This document shows, piece by piece, positions 19,174 to 28,118 of a stretch of DNA of 64,000 bases. Position 1 is the stretch's first letter, and the number at the start of each line of letters is the position of its first letter. Where the stretch lies: positions 372,001 to 436,000 of the forward strand of contig NZ_BAPV01000004.1 of assembly GCF_025995175.1 (NCBI RefSeq), in the 5' to 3' direction. The position numbers and the translations under genes are program-made. This DNA comes from Asaia krungthepensis NRIC 0535. GTDB taxonomy: Bacteria > Pseudomonadota > Alphaproteobacteria > Acetobacterales > Acetobacteraceae. The notes below the pieces were generated by a model. The model was not told the origin of the DNA. It did no database searches and worked only from the letters and a program-made list of their open reading frames with translations.

Positions 19174-19192
19174 CGGAATGAAAATCATTTTG
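19174..19192. promoter_or_regulatory. Fur-box-like sequence
   Basis: AATGAAAATCATT within this stretch matches the 19-bp Fur consensus at 13 positions by eye. It overlaps the TetR stop codon and lies about 130 bp upstream of the heptosyltransferase start. It could be chance. Confidence 0.2.
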
Positions 19193-19820
19193 ATCTTGCA
19201 CTCCCCTGAAGAACAGATGCGGCAAGAGACCCTATGTGCTGCAACTTTTCTCGACAGGCTCCGTCGCGTGCCTGAACGCCCATGCCGTTGATGACTGCAC
19301 TGAAATAGGCGGCAAGCCCTGCACAGTCAGCATCTTCAGGCAGCTCGCCCATCCTCACACCATCGACAAGGCGTGCCTGCATAATCGCCTCGGCGCCATG
19401 GCGCTGGTCGATCAGCATCTGTCTGAGACGGGACTGAGCCGGGGAACACTGCGTCGCGGCCACGGCAATCATGCAGCCTGAGGGGGCATCGCGGCGTGTG
19501 AACGCGATCGCCGCTGCGTCGAGCATGGTCCGAAAGGCTGCTGCAACGCCACCATCGCTTTCAAGAGCCTGCGTGAACCACGCACCTTCACGCCGGGCAT
19601 AGGCCTCGATCGCCTCCATATACAGCGCCTCCTTGCTGGCGAAGCTGTTATAGAAGCTCGAAGCACTGATCCCCATCACCCCGATCAGGTCATCGAAACT
19701 CGTGCCTTCATAGCCCCGGTCCCAGAACAGGGTCATGGCCTGGCTGAGGGCTGTCTCCCGATCGAAGGATGGGGGGCGGCCACGAGGGCGGCGCGGGGCG
19801 CATTCTTTTTTTGGTGTCAT
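19185..19820 (-). CDS. TetR/AcrR-family regulator
   Basis: 211 residues from ATG 19820 (MTPKKECAPRRPRGRPPSFD). The N-terminal helix-turn-helix is clear: ALSQAMTLFWDRGYEGTSFDDLIGVMGISASSFYNSFASKEALY. The C-terminal ligand-binding domain contains three Cys residues (C in SGCMIA, TQCSP and DADCAG), which could sense redox or electrophiles; this is speculation. It is divergent from the SDR gene, and two copies of a palindrome lie between them, one on its own start codon, which implies self-repression and control of the SDR. Confidence 0.88.
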   Translation of the reverse strand: MTPKKECAPRRPRGRPPSFDRETALSQAMTLFWDRGYEGTSFDDLIGVMGISASSFYNSFASKEALYMEAIEAYARREGAWFTQALESDGGVAAAFRTMLDAAAIAFTRRDAPSGCMIAVAATQCSPAQSRLRQMLIDQRHGAEAIMQARLVDGVRMGELPEDADCAGLAAYFSAVINGMGVQARDGACREKLQHIGSLAASVLQGSARSK

Positions 19821-19827
19821 CGCTCCA
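19812..19827. promoter_or_regulatory. Putative TetR operator, proximal copy
   Basis: TGGTGTCATCGCTCCA is an imperfect copy of the palindrome at 19871-19886. Both share CATCGCTCCA(T/C)AAAT. It overlaps the start codon of the TetR gene. Confidence 0.55.
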
Positions 19828-19870
19828 TAAATCCTTGAAACCCGCTTCAGGCTTCTCATATGCGTTATGT

Positions 19871-19886
19871 TGGAGCCATCGCTCCA
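19871..19886. promoter_or_regulatory. Putative TetR operator, perfect palindrome
   Basis: TGGAGC-CATC-GCTCCA is a perfect 6+6 palindrome in the divergent region between the TetR and SDR genes, 59 bp from its second copy. This spacing and placement are typical of TetR self-regulation plus control of the divergent gene. Confidence 0.65.
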
Positions 19887-19977
19887 CAAATAAAGTCCTC
19901 CAGCCCCTCTTTCTTACACCTCTTTCCTTCCGCGCCGCAGAGCACCGGAGGGAGTATGTCGAACAGGCAGGATCATC

Positions 19978-20724
19978 ATGAGCAAGCTTTCAGGAAAAGT
20001 CGCGGTCGTCACGGGTGCCTCCAAGGGCATCGGCACCGAAATCGCCCGGGCTCTGGCCAAAGCAGGCGCCGCTGTCGTGGTCAATTACGCTTCTGGCCGG
20101 GATGGTGCCGAAAAGCTGGTTGGGGCCATTACCGCAGAAGGCGGCAAGGCCGTTGCGGTTCAGGGCGATGTCTCGAAAAAGACAGGAGCCAGTGCCATCA
20201 TCGACAAGGCGATCAAGAGTTTTGGCCGTCTCGACATCGTCGTGAACAATTCGGGCGTGTATGAATTTGCCGCCATCGAGGATATCACCGAAGAGCATTT
20301 CCACCGCATCTTCGACATCAATGTTCTCGGCACGCTTCTGGTGACGCAGGCGGCCAGCCCGCATCTTTCGGCGGGTAGCTCCATCATCAATATCAGCTCG
20401 GTCGTCACGCGTATCACCCCGGCCCAGACGGCTGTGTATAGCGGCACCAAGGGCGCTATCGATGCCATTACGGGCACCCTCGCTCGCGAGCTCGGCCCGC
20501 GCCAGATCAGGGTGAATGCCATCAATCCGGGTCTGATCAAGACAGAGGGCACCAACACTGCCAGCGTCATCGGCTCTGAAATGGAGAAGGCAATCATTGC
20601 CCAGACCCCGCTTGGGCGCACCGGCGAAGTCGAGGATATCGGGCCGCTTGCGGTCTTCCTGGCTTCCGAGGATGCGCGCTGGCTGACGGGTGAGACGCTC
20701 ATCGCCTCGGGCGGCTTGCGCTGA
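19978..20724 (+). CDS. Short-chain dehydrogenase/reductase (SDR)
   Basis: 248 residues, classical SDR. The cofactor motif is TGASKGIG near residue 12, the NNSG variant of NNAG lies near residue 90, and Ser in NISS is followed by the catalytic YSGTK. ATG 19978 follows GCAGGATCATC. The divergent TetR regulator and its palindromes suggest induction by a small molecule, as in many TetR-SDR pairs acting on aldehydes or quinones. The substrate is unknown. Confidence 0.88.
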   Translation: MSKLSGKVAVVTGASKGIGTEIARALAKAGAAVVVNYASGRDGAEKLVGAITAEGGKAVAVQGDVSKKTGASAIIDKAIKSFGRLDIVVNNSGVYEFAAIEDITEEHFHRIFDINVLGTLLVTQAASPHLSAGSSIINISSVVTRITPAQTAVYSGTKGAIDAITGTLARELGPRQIRVNAINPGLIKTEGTNTASVIGSEMEKAIIAQTPLGRTGEVEDIGPLAVFLASEDARWLTGETLIASGGLR

Positions 20725-20732
20725 CTCTTTCC

Positions 20733-20769
20733 TGAGGGCCGGGAAGGGTATCCTCCCTCCCGGTCCTCA
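20733..20769. terminator. Long hairpin between convergent SDR and DUF885 genes
   Basis: TGAGGGCCGGGAAGG and CCCTCCCGGTCCTCA form a long stem with a single mismatch near its base and a short loop. Position between convergent genes suggests bidirectional termination, although no T-run follows. Confidence 0.5.
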
Positions 20770-20773
20770 GACC

Positions 20774-22570
20774 TCATCCCTTGCGGGTTTTTTCAGACTC
20801 AATCCATTCCGCCACGCGCTCGCGCAGCAGAGCCAGCGGCATGGCCCCTTCATCGAGGACCAGATCATGGAAGCGCCGTTCGTCAAATCGGGCACCGAGC
20901 GCCTTTTCGGCCTGATGGCGCAAATCGAGAATGGTCATCTCGCCAATCTTGTAGCCCAGGGCCTGACCCGGCCAGGAGATGTAGCGATTGGTCTCGTTCT
21001 GGATATTCTTTTCCGCCAGGGCCGTATTGTCGCGCAGGCAGGCAAGCGCCTGGTCGCGCGTCCAGTTCTTCCAGTGCAGCCCCACATCCATCACGAGACG
21101 ACAGGCGCGCCACATCTCCATTGAAAGCTGGCCAAAGCGCTCATAGGGCGTTGGATAAAGCCCGATCTCACTGACAAGCTGCTCGGAATAGAGCGCCCAG
21201 CCTTCCACGAAGGCCGTCGTGGCGTAATCACGCCGGAATCCCGGCAGGTCGGTCATTTCCTGCGCGAGAGCGATCTGGATATGATGGCCCGGGACGCCCT
21301 CATGCGCGACGAGCGAAGGCAGTTCGTAAAGTGGCCTCTGATCCAGATGCGAGGTGTTGATCATCAGCCCACCCGCAATACCCAGCGTCGGGCTGCCCGG
21401 ATCGTAACGCCCGGTCGTATAGCCCTCCTCGATCGCGCGCGGCACTTCGCGCACCCCATAGGTCAGGCGTGGCAGTTTGCCGATCAAATGCGGCAGCGCG
21501 CCATCGATTTTCTTGGCAAGGAAACTCGCCTTCTCCATCAGCGCCTGGCGCGTGATGACATAAAAGCGCGGATCGGCCTTGATCTGCGCGACAAACGCCT
21601 TGAAATCCCCCTTGAACCCGACCGCTGTCATCTGGCGCTGCATCTCGCCATGGATACGGGCGATTTCGGACTGCCCCAGAGCAAAGATCTGGTCGGGTGT
21701 CAGGGTTGTCGTGGTTTCGCTGCGCACGAGCCATGAATAATAGGCGCGCCCCTCCGGCAAGGACGACGCGCCGAGCGTGTCGCGGCTGGCCGGCAGGTAA
21801 TCATGCTCGAAAAACGCCGCCAGTGCGCGCTCGGCTGGTTTGATCCTGTCATGCACGATGCGCGCGCCCTCGTCACGCAGGGCATGGCGCTGCGCCTGCG
21901 GCATTGTGGCTGGCAAGCTGTCGAAAGGGCGCAGGGCAGGATTGTCCTGCTCAGGCAGATCCGCCTGCGCCTTGACCGCGCGATACGCAATTTCCGCAAT
22001 CAATCTGGGCTGGACGAAGCGGGTGGCGATGCCGCGGCGCATATTGGCGATCTGCTGGGCGTCATAGGCCGGAATACGCTCCATGCGCCTGAGCCAGCGT
22101 CGTGCATCGGCCTCGCTACGCAAGGGCGTGTTATCGGCTGCGTAGCCCACCTCCTGATAGAACCCTTCATCACTGGTGAAAGGCATACGCGAGGGATCGA
22201 ATTTCTGGCCCTCGATGGCGAGATCGTTTTCCCATGTCATCAGCCGGGCATTCAGGCTGTCCTCGCCCTTGAGCGATTTCGGATCGAGCGCAGCGAGGCG
22301 TTGCCGAAATTTCTGTCTCTGCCTCAGCCGAGCGGCCTCAGCGGCAGGGCTGTCATCCGGCCAGCGCTCGGCCGCATCCAGATCGCCCCGTGAGGCTGCG
22401 GAAACCGGGTCGAGTGCTGATGTGAAATGATCGTAGTCGCTCACGATCTGACCGATATCATCTGCCCATACGACACTCGGCGCGAGAACAGGGCAGACCA
22501 TGAAGCCCCCTCCGATAAGGAGAGCCCGTCTCCACGATGATCGGCCCCTGTTACCATGCTGAGCGCGCAT
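20774..22570 (-). CDS. Exported DUF885-family zinc peptidase-like protein
   Basis: 598 residues from ATG 22570, with a near-perfect AGGAGG ribosome site. A signal peptide (RRALLIGGGFMVCPVLAP...VWA) points to the periplasm. The DUF885 domain fills the rest and carries the zinc motif HEGVPGHH (HExxxHH) with a downstream glutamate region EGWALYSEQ. These features are shared with gluzincin-type carboxypeptidases, but physiological substrates of DUF885 proteins are mostly unknown. It converges with the SDR across a strong hairpin. Confidence 0.88.
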   Translation of the reverse strand: MRAQHGNRGRSSWRRALLIGGGFMVCPVLAPSVVWADDIGQIVSDYDHFTSALDPVSAASRGDLDAAERWPDDSPAAEAARLRQRQKFRQRLAALDPKSLKGEDSLNARLMTWENDLAIEGQKFDPSRMPFTSDEGFYQEVGYAADNTPLRSEADARRWLRRMERIPAYDAQQIANMRRGIATRFVQPRLIAEIAYRAVKAQADLPEQDNPALRPFDSLPATMPQAQRHALRDEGARIVHDRIKPAERALAAFFEHDYLPASRDTLGASSLPEGRAYYSWLVRSETTTTLTPDQIFALGQSEIARIHGEMQRQMTAVGFKGDFKAFVAQIKADPRFYVITRQALMEKASFLAKKIDGALPHLIGKLPRLTYGVREVPRAIEEGYTTGRYDPGSPTLGIAGGLMINTSHLDQRPLYELPSLVAHEGVPGHHIQIALAQEMTDLPGFRRDYATTAFVEGWALYSEQLVSEIGLYPTPYERFGQLSMEMWRACRLVMDVGLHWKNWTRDQALACLRDNTALAEKNIQNETNRYISWPGQALGYKIGEMTILDLRHQAEKALGARFDERRFHDLVLDEGAMPLALLRERVAEWIESEKTRKG

Positions 22571-22636
22571 TCTGCCTCCTGAGATATCGGTTCGCAGGCA
22601 TAACGACCTCAAGATGGCCCCTGCGTCAACGTCCGC

Positions 22637-24151
22637 TCACGCGTCCAGACTGGCACCGAACCATCTGACGAGCGCCGTGTTCAGGGAGGCGCGCTCCTGA
22701 GGCGCCCCCTGCCAGACCAGACATCCATCGGGGCGCAGGAGCCATACGAATGCCTCATGCCACGACGCCAGCACGAGATTTCCCGGTATCGTCAGGCCCT
22801 GGAAGGCGTGTATCGCCTGATCAGGTACCAGAAGAACGCCCGCCCCCTGCTGCATCAACCCGAAAACCGAGCGTCCATCGGGCAGAACCTGATCGCCGGG
22901 AAGGGTTCCGAGCGCGGGACAATCCGCCGAATGCGCTATGGTGTCATAATGCATTGTGTAGCCCCTCATCCGGGCTCCGAGTGCCGCGCAGGGCTCATCG
23001 CGGCTCAGCATCTCGGCCATGAGCGCATGAAGCGCACGGGATTGTGGATCGGGTCGCATAAGGGCTGTCTGGGCCCGGGTATTGTCCAGCACATCGCGCG
23101 CAACCGAGCGGCGCTCCTGCTCATAGCTGTCCAGCAGGGTTTCGGGCATACGCCCCGAGAGGACGGCGCCCAGCTTCCAGCCCAGATTGGCGGCATCGAC
23201 CAGACCCAGCCCAAGGCCCTGTCCCCCGAAAGGCGGATGGATATGCGCGGCATCTCCGGCAAGGAAAATCCTGCCCTGCCGATACTGGTCGACAAGCCTC
23301 GTATGATCGGTCCAGCAACGCCCGCCTCGATAGGCCGAGAGCTTCATCCCACGCCCGCAAACGCGCTCGATTGCGGCTTCCACCTGCATCTGGGTCGGGA
23401 TGGTCTGCCCTTCTGGCGGTGGACCGGAGTAATCGACGAGGAAGAGCCGCTCCGGTATCGGACCATAGGCCATGACACCGCCCGGCTGCATCTGCCACCC
23501 GGCGGGCCGGACCGCATGCGCTCCATCGAAGGCCACGAAGACCTGATAAAAGCTGAGCGTAGGGTCTGTACCAGGAAAGGCGAAGCCCCCCAGTTTGCGC
23601 AGCGTGCTGCGCGCGCCATCGCATCCGACGGCATAGCGGCAGGCGATACGTTCAACCTGACCGTCCTCGCGTGTGAAGGTCAGGATGAGAGCCTCCTGCC
23701 CCTCCTCCACTCCCGTCACCCTGCACGGGCGGCGCAGCATAATCCCCCGTCTTTCCACCTCGTCCTGCAAGGCACCCTGAAGATGACGCTGGTCGATCAG
23801 GCGTGTCGGACGTTGACGGTCCTGCTCCTGACTGAGCAGGGAAATACCCGCAAAATGGCCGGCAAAGCGCCGCCCCTCCTTGCCGGACTGACGCCACCCG
23901 CCGCCAGATCCGGACAGGAAGGGCGCCATCAAGGCCTGGCTGCGTGCCTCCAGGGCATCGAGTTCTGGCCCCATGCCCCGCCTCATCAGGGCCTCGGCCC
24001 CAAGCGGCCCCACGGAAAGGGCTTTCTGCACCTCTTCCTGTTGCTCACGGGCCTCCAGCACGACGCACGACGCTCCTGCCCGCTCGAGTTCGAGAGCGAG
24101 CAGGAGCCCGACTGGCCCGGCCCCGACAATCACGACATCCGTATGTTTCAT
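22637..24151 (-). CDS. FAD-dependent aromatic hydroxylase (PheA/TfdB-type monooxygenase)
   Basis: 504 residues from ATG 24151 (MKHTDVVIVGAGPVGLLLALELERAG). FAD-binding motifs are complete: GxGxxG at the N-terminus, GCDGARSTLRK in the middle (the DG motif), and GDAAHIHPPFGGQGLGLGLVDA. The C-terminal thioredoxin-like domain is present. The family hydroxylates phenols, polyketides or antibiotics such as rifampicin and tetracycline. The substrate is unknown. It is divergent from the TetR regulator at 24196, and an 8+8 palindrome covers its start codon, so repression by that regulator is very likely. Confidence 0.88.
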   Translation of the reverse strand: MKHTDVVIVGAGPVGLLLALELERAGASCVVLEAREQQEEVQKALSVGPLGAEALMRRGMGPELDALEARSQALMAPFLSGSGGGWRQSGKEGRRFAGHFAGISLLSQEQDRQRPTRLIDQRHLQGALQDEVERRGIMLRRPCRVTGVEEGQEALILTFTREDGQVERIACRYAVGCDGARSTLRKLGGFAFPGTDPTLSFYQVFVAFDGAHAVRPAGWQMQPGGVMAYGPIPERLFLVDYSGPPPEGQTIPTQMQVEAAIERVCGRGMKLSAYRGGRCWTDHTRLVDQYRQGRIFLAGDAAHIHPPFGGQGLGLGLVDAANLGWKLGAVLSGRMPETLLDSYEQERRSVARDVLDNTRAQTALMRPDPQSRALHALMAEMLSRDEPCAALGARMRGYTMHYDTIAHSADCPALGTLPGDQVLPDGRSVFGLMQQGAGVLLVPDQAIHAFQGLTIPGNLVLASWHEAFVWLLRPDGCLVWQGAPQERASLNTALVRWFGASLDA

Positions 24152-24180
24152 AGACCGAATCCATATTTGTACTCGGTCTA
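24151..24180. promoter_or_regulatory. Putative TetR operator, TAGACCGA-N14-TCGGTCTA
   Basis: A perfect 8-bp inverted repeat with a 14-bp spacer fills most of the 44-bp gap between the divergent monooxygenase and TetR genes and touches the monooxygenase start codon. This is a strong candidate for the binding site of the adjacent TetR protein. Confidence 0.75.
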
Positions 24181-24195
24181 GTTTTCTGATAGTGG

Positions 24196-24870
24196 ATGCG
24201 CATGTCAACAAGGATCGACCGACACACGAAAAGACGCCTCGCCACGCGGCAGCGTATCTCTGACATCGCGACCGCTCTTTTTGCCGAACACGGGTTCGAC
24301 AAGGTCACGATCGATGCGATTGCCGAGGCCGCCGATGTGGGGCGTATGACCGTGTTCAATCATTTTGCGCGCAAGGAGGATCTGTTCTTCGATCGCGAAG
24401 CCGTCATACGCGACACGTTGAGCGCCGCCATTCTCGCCCCCTCTCCCCTGCATCCAGTGGAACGGCTGCGTGCTCTTGCCCATGATCTGGTGGCGCAGGA
24501 CGCACCGTTCCTGCGCTTTGCGCCCCAGGCTCAGGGATTTATCGATACGCTTCTGGCGAGCGAGACCCTCAAATCACGTGCCCGCGCTCTGCGCGATGAG
24601 GTCACGGCCGACATAAGGCGCGATCTTACCCGCGCGCTGGAGGCCACCCCGCAGAAACCAGTTCGGTCGGAGGATTTGTCAGAGTCCGGACTGACGCTCG
24701 ATGCCGCACTCTCGCTATGCGCCTCTGTCCTCGTGGCAAGCTGGGTCACGGCTTTCACCGAGGCACAACGACATTTCGGCGCAACAGGCAATAGTGCCTC
24801 GGCACGCTCCCTTTTCCTCTGCCTCGTCGACAAGGGCAGCACGGCGGCACTGGGTATCTTACAAGTGTGA
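24196..24870 (+). CDS. TetR-family regulator of the divergent monooxygenase
   Basis: 224 residues from ATG 24196 (ATG 24202 is also possible). The N-terminal HTH is clear: RQRISDIATALFAEHGFDKVTIDAIAEAADVGRMTVFNHFARKEDLFF. The C-terminal domain is helical and rich in Ala, Leu and Arg. The palindrome at 24151-24180 is adjacent, so it most likely represses itself and the monooxygenase until an aromatic or hydrophobic ligand binds. Confidence 0.88.
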   Translation: MRMSTRIDRHTKRRLATRQRISDIATALFAEHGFDKVTIDAIAEAADVGRMTVFNHFARKEDLFFDREAVIRDTLSAAILAPSPLHPVERLRALAHDLVAQDAPFLRFAPQAQGFIDTLLASETLKSRARALRDEVTADIRRDLTRALEATPQKPVRSEDLSESGLTLDAALSLCASVLVASWVTAFTEAQRHFGATGNSASARSLFLCLVDKGSTAALGILQV

Positions 24871-25027
24871 TTTGCGAACGGACCTTCTAAGACGGGTAGT
24901 GGCACAAGGTCAGACAAGAGGAAGGCGCGATAAAGTCATCGTCACGACCCTTGCCCTTGCCCAAATTCGCATCGTCGCCAATCCTGACCTGACCCGACAT
25001 TAGCCTGTTCAGGAGTGCAGATATCGC

Positions 25028-25582
25028 ATGAGCACCGTCATTCCCTCCTGGCAGATCCCCACCCGGCGTGCCCAGGTCATCCGCACCAGAAAATATGTGG
25101 CCGTAATCTGCAAGGAGCGTTGGGGAGGGAGTCACTTCTCGCGCTCGGGCTGGTCGACTTTCATTCCCCGCAAACAGGTTACGACGGAATGGATCGGGGC
25201 CAATCTCAAGAAGGCGCTATATAGCAGCGAGGATCTCGGAGCGCATTTGCCTCGGCCTATCCCTAGTGAGATCTCAAAGCCCGCATATGACGAATCAGAC
25301 TGGAAGTCGCATGAATTCTGGTTACGTATCCAGCAGGAATTTGGCTTCAAGGATGTTCTGACCACCATGTCCAAATCGGCTGGTATCTATATCGACTGGC
25401 CGGACGACCAGGGAGATCAGGTGCGGATCGTCGCGACGCGTGGTCGCGGCGGTGGCTTTTCCGCCTGGGGGACCAATGAGAATTTCGGCAAGGTCTTTCA
25501 CGCCTCGATCACTTTGAGCGATCTCGAATTCGGCGAGGTGGCCGTACAGGCCCTGGATCGATGCCAGCCCAACTACGCCTGA
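25028..25582 (+). CDS. Hypothetical protein resembling CdiI-type immunity proteins (DUF1436-like)
   Basis: 184 residues from ATG 25028 after CAGGAG. No signal peptide or membrane segment. The C-terminal pattern, a Lys-rich turn, KSAGIYIDWP, and finally HASITLSDLEFGEVAVQALDRC, resembles contact-dependent inhibition immunity proteins of the DUF1436 group, where a strand is followed by an (L/F)G.A...AL..C helix. This is recognition by eye and needs a profile search. No CdiA/CdiB pair or toxin is visible within several kb, so it would be an orphan. Base composition looks somewhat lower in GC than its neighbours, which would fit acquisition by transfer. Confidence 0.6.
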   Translation: MSTVIPSWQIPTRRAQVIRTRKYVAVICKERWGGSHFSRSGWSTFIPRKQVTTEWIGANLKKALYSSEDLGAHLPRPIPSEISKPAYDESDWKSHEFWLRIQQEFGFKDVLTTMSKSAGIYIDWPDDQGDQVRIVATRGRGGGFSAWGTNENFGKVFHASITLSDLEFGEVAVQALDRCQPNYA

Positions 25583-25762
25583 ATGACCAAGCGTTCCTTC
25601 CAGCAGCCTCTCGAATGCGGGGGGCGTGCTCCGGGTGATGCGCATGTCTTCCTGTGTCTTCTGTCATTGAAACTTCACTGACGCCAGACACGCGGCGGTC
25701 TATGCCTGCCTTCAACAGAGACGGTCTGATGGCGCGGCCATGGACCAAGGAAGGATGTTTCG

Positions 25763-26716
25763 ATGCTGCTCCCCAGACGCCGTTTTCTCCGCTCGGCTGC
25801 GCTCACCGGTTTGGCCGCCGGAACGCTCGGGCTGTCTGACCGGGCGCTGGCGCTGGTGCCACAGCGCCCGGCTCTTCTGCCGCATGAGGATTTCAGCTTC
25901 ATCTTTCTGACCGATACCCATATCCAGCCGGAACTCGACGCTGCCAAAGGCTGCATGGCGTGCTTTCGCCAAGCCCGCACAGCCAATGTCGATTTCACCC
26001 TCCAGGGGGGCGATCATGTTTTCGATGCACTGGGCGTTCCGAAATCACGCGCACTCAGCCTGATGGACCTGTACAAGCAGACAGCCGATACGCTGGGCCA
26101 TCAAGTGTATAATACCATGGGTAATCACGACATCATGGGCGTGTATACCAAGAGTGGCATCGAACCCACCGACCCGCTTTACGGTAAGAAGTATTACACC
26201 GATAATTTTGGCGCACCCTATTACGCCTTCGACCATAAGGGGGTGCATTTCGTGGTGCTGGATTCCATCGGCATCACATCTGACCGGTCCTATGAGGGCT
26301 ATATCGACCCGGCCCAGATTGCATGGCTCAGCCGCGATCTGGCAGCCATGCCCACAGGGACACCCGTGATTGTGTCGACCCATATACCGCTTGTCACCGC
26401 CGTGGAGGATTATGCTCCGCCGCCGGGCAAGCCCCCTGCCCATCAGGGCATGCGCGTCAGGAATGCCTGGCAGGTTCTGGATCTCTTCGACCATTACAAC
26501 GTGATCGGGGTGTTTCAGGGTCATACCCACGTGCTTGAAACCGTCACGTGGCATGGCGTGCCCTACATCACAGGTGGCGCCGTGTCGGGCAACTGGTGGC
26601 ATGGCACACGTCTTGGCACACCCGAAGGCTATCTGACGGTGCGCGTGGAGAAAGGCCGGGTCATCCCGGATTACGTCACCTACGGGTTCAAGACCATCGA
26701 CCCGAAAAATACCTGA
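25763..26716 (+). CDS. Tat-exported metallophosphoesterase
   Basis: 317 residues. The N-terminus LPRRRFLRSAALTGLAAGTLGLS is a twin-arginine signal, so the folded, metal-loaded enzyme is exported to the periplasm. All calcineurin-like metal motifs are present: DTHIQ, GGDHVFD, GNHD, STHIP and GHTH. The substrate (phosphodiester, nucleotide or phospholipid) is not decided. Nothing in the neighbouring genes specifies its role. Confidence 0.88.
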   Translation: MLLPRRRFLRSAALTGLAAGTLGLSDRALALVPQRPALLPHEDFSFIFLTDTHIQPELDAAKGCMACFRQARTANVDFTLQGGDHVFDALGVPKSRALSLMDLYKQTADTLGHQVYNTMGNHDIMGVYTKSGIEPTDPLYGKKYYTDNFGAPYYAFDHKGVHFVVLDSIGITSDRSYEGYIDPAQIAWLSRDLAAMPTGTPVIVSTHIPLVTAVEDYAPPPGKPPAHQGMRVRNAWQVLDLFDHYNVIGVFQGHTHVLETVTWHGVPYITGGAVSGNWWHGTRLGTPEGYLTVRVEKGRVIPDYVTYGFKTIDPKNT

Positions 26717-26840
26717 GAAGCGTCGCGCCTCCTGATTGACTGGACGCCCGGCAAGGCGCGCGCTAAGGCCGGAGGATGCGGCGTTCCTCCCTCCTTCCAG
26801 CCCTTGTTCCTGTCGGGGCTTGCGCGTCTGGCGGCGCCCG

Positions 26841-28118
26841 ATGATCGTTCAGGCGCTGGATTGGCGTTCGCCCGATGCCTTTGTGGCCCGATATGGCGAC
26901 ATGCCGTGGTCGGTGATGCTCGATAGCGGTGGCCCCATCGGCGAACGAGCGCGCTGGTCGTTCTTCTGCTGCGCACCGGAAGCGACCCTGACCCTCGACA
27001 CGCCCGGTGACTGGGCGCAACTCGAAGCCCTCGTTCCGAAACCCGAAGCCCCATGCCCTCTCCCGTTTTCAGGAGGGGTAATCGGGCTTGCCAGCTACGA
27101 GGCCGGGCTCGCGCTCGAAGGCATCGTGTCGCGTCATACGCCTGTGCTCCCAGCCCTCCATGCGGCGCGCTACACGGGCGCCTTCGTGTTCGATCGACAG
27201 GAAAAGCGCCTGTACTGGAGCAGTGCTTGCGATGCCCCTATGCCGGTCGCCCTGCCATGCTGCTCCGCTCCCCTCGCCCCCATGCTCCGGCTCGACTTCA
27301 CGCCCGATCTCGACCAGATGGCGTATAGAAGCGCCGTCGAAGACATGATCGCTCGGATCGATCAGGGGGAGATGTTTCAGGCCAATCTGACCACGCAATT
27401 CCGCGCGCAACGGCCCGAAGGGCTCACGGCAGCGAGGCTGTATCGCGCCCTGCGTCGTACTTCCCCTGCGCCTTTTGGCGCGCTCTTCACCCTGCCCGAT
27501 TTTGCACTGCTCAGCGCGTCGGTCGAGCGGTTCCTGAGCATGACGCCAACAGGGGCGATCGAGACGCGCCCGATCAAGGGCACCGCCCCGCTCGGCGCCA
27601 GTCCTGAGGAAGACGCGAGGATTGCCGCCGTTCTCGCATGTGACGAGAAGGAATATGCCGAAAATCTGATGATTACCGACCTGATGCGCAACGATATCGG
27701 GCGTGTGGCACGGATCGGCTCGGTTCAGGTGCCCGTGCTCTGCGCCGTCGAACGCTTTGCCCATGTGCATCATCTGGTATCTTCGGTGCAGGGGCAACTC
27801 GAGCAAGGCAGAACCGCGCTCGATCTGTTACGCGCCACGCTCCCGCCGGGCTCAGTCACGGGAGCACCCAAGCATCAGGCACTCAAGGTGATCGACCAGA
27901 TCGAACGCTCTGCGCGCGGGGTCTATTGCGGGACACTGTTTCGCATCGGCGCGGATGGCGCGCTCGACAGCAGCGTGATCATTCGCAGTCTACTGATGTC
28001 TCCGCAGGAAATCGGTCTCGGCGTTGGGTGCGGCATCACCACGCTCTCCGATCCGGGGCGCGAATATGAAGAACTGCGCCTCAAAGCCGCAGCCCTGCTG
28101 GCCCTGTTTGGCTCATGA
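26841..28118 (+). CDS. pabB: Aminodeoxychorismate synthase component I
   Basis: 425 residues from ATG 26841 (MIVQALDWRSPDAFVARYGD). Longer in-frame starts add sequence unlike the family. It converts chorismate plus ammonia to 4-amino-4-deoxychorismate for folate synthesis. The chorismate-binding domain has IDQGEMFQANLT, the catalytic-lysine motif PIKGT that marks PabB rather than TrpE, LMRNDIGRV, and PPGSVTGAPK. Its stop overlaps the pabC start by 4 bp. The amidotransferase partner pabA is not in the window. Confidence 0.9.
   Translation: MIVQALDWRSPDAFVARYGDMPWSVMLDSGGPIGERARWSFFCCAPEATLTLDTPGDWAQLEALVPKPEAPCPLPFSGGVIGLASYEAGLALEGIVSRHTPVLPALHAARYTGAFVFDRQEKRLYWSSACDAPMPVALPCCSAPLAPMLRLDFTPDLDQMAYRSAVEDMIARIDQGEMFQANLTTQFRAQRPEGLTAARLYRALRRTSPAPFGALFTLPDFALLSASVERFLSMTPTGAIETRPIKGTAPLGASPEEDARIAAVLACDEKEYAENLMITDLMRNDIGRVARIGSVQVPVLCAVERFAHVHHLVSSVQGQLEQGRTALDLLRATLPPGSVTGAPKHQALKVIDQIERSARGVYCGTLFRIGADGALDSSVIIRSLLMSPQEIGLGVGCGITTLSDPGREYEELRLKAAALLALFGS

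Noticed and set aside
22757-24181. Long plus-strand reading frame opposite the flavin monooxygenase
   Set aside because: The minus strand encodes a complete monooxygenase with all FAD motifs. The opposite frame has no family motif and reflects GC-rich codon bias.
26736-26840. Longer N-terminus for pabB
   Set aside because: The extra 35 residues are Arg/Pro/Cys-rich and unlike PabB; ATG 26841 fits the family start.
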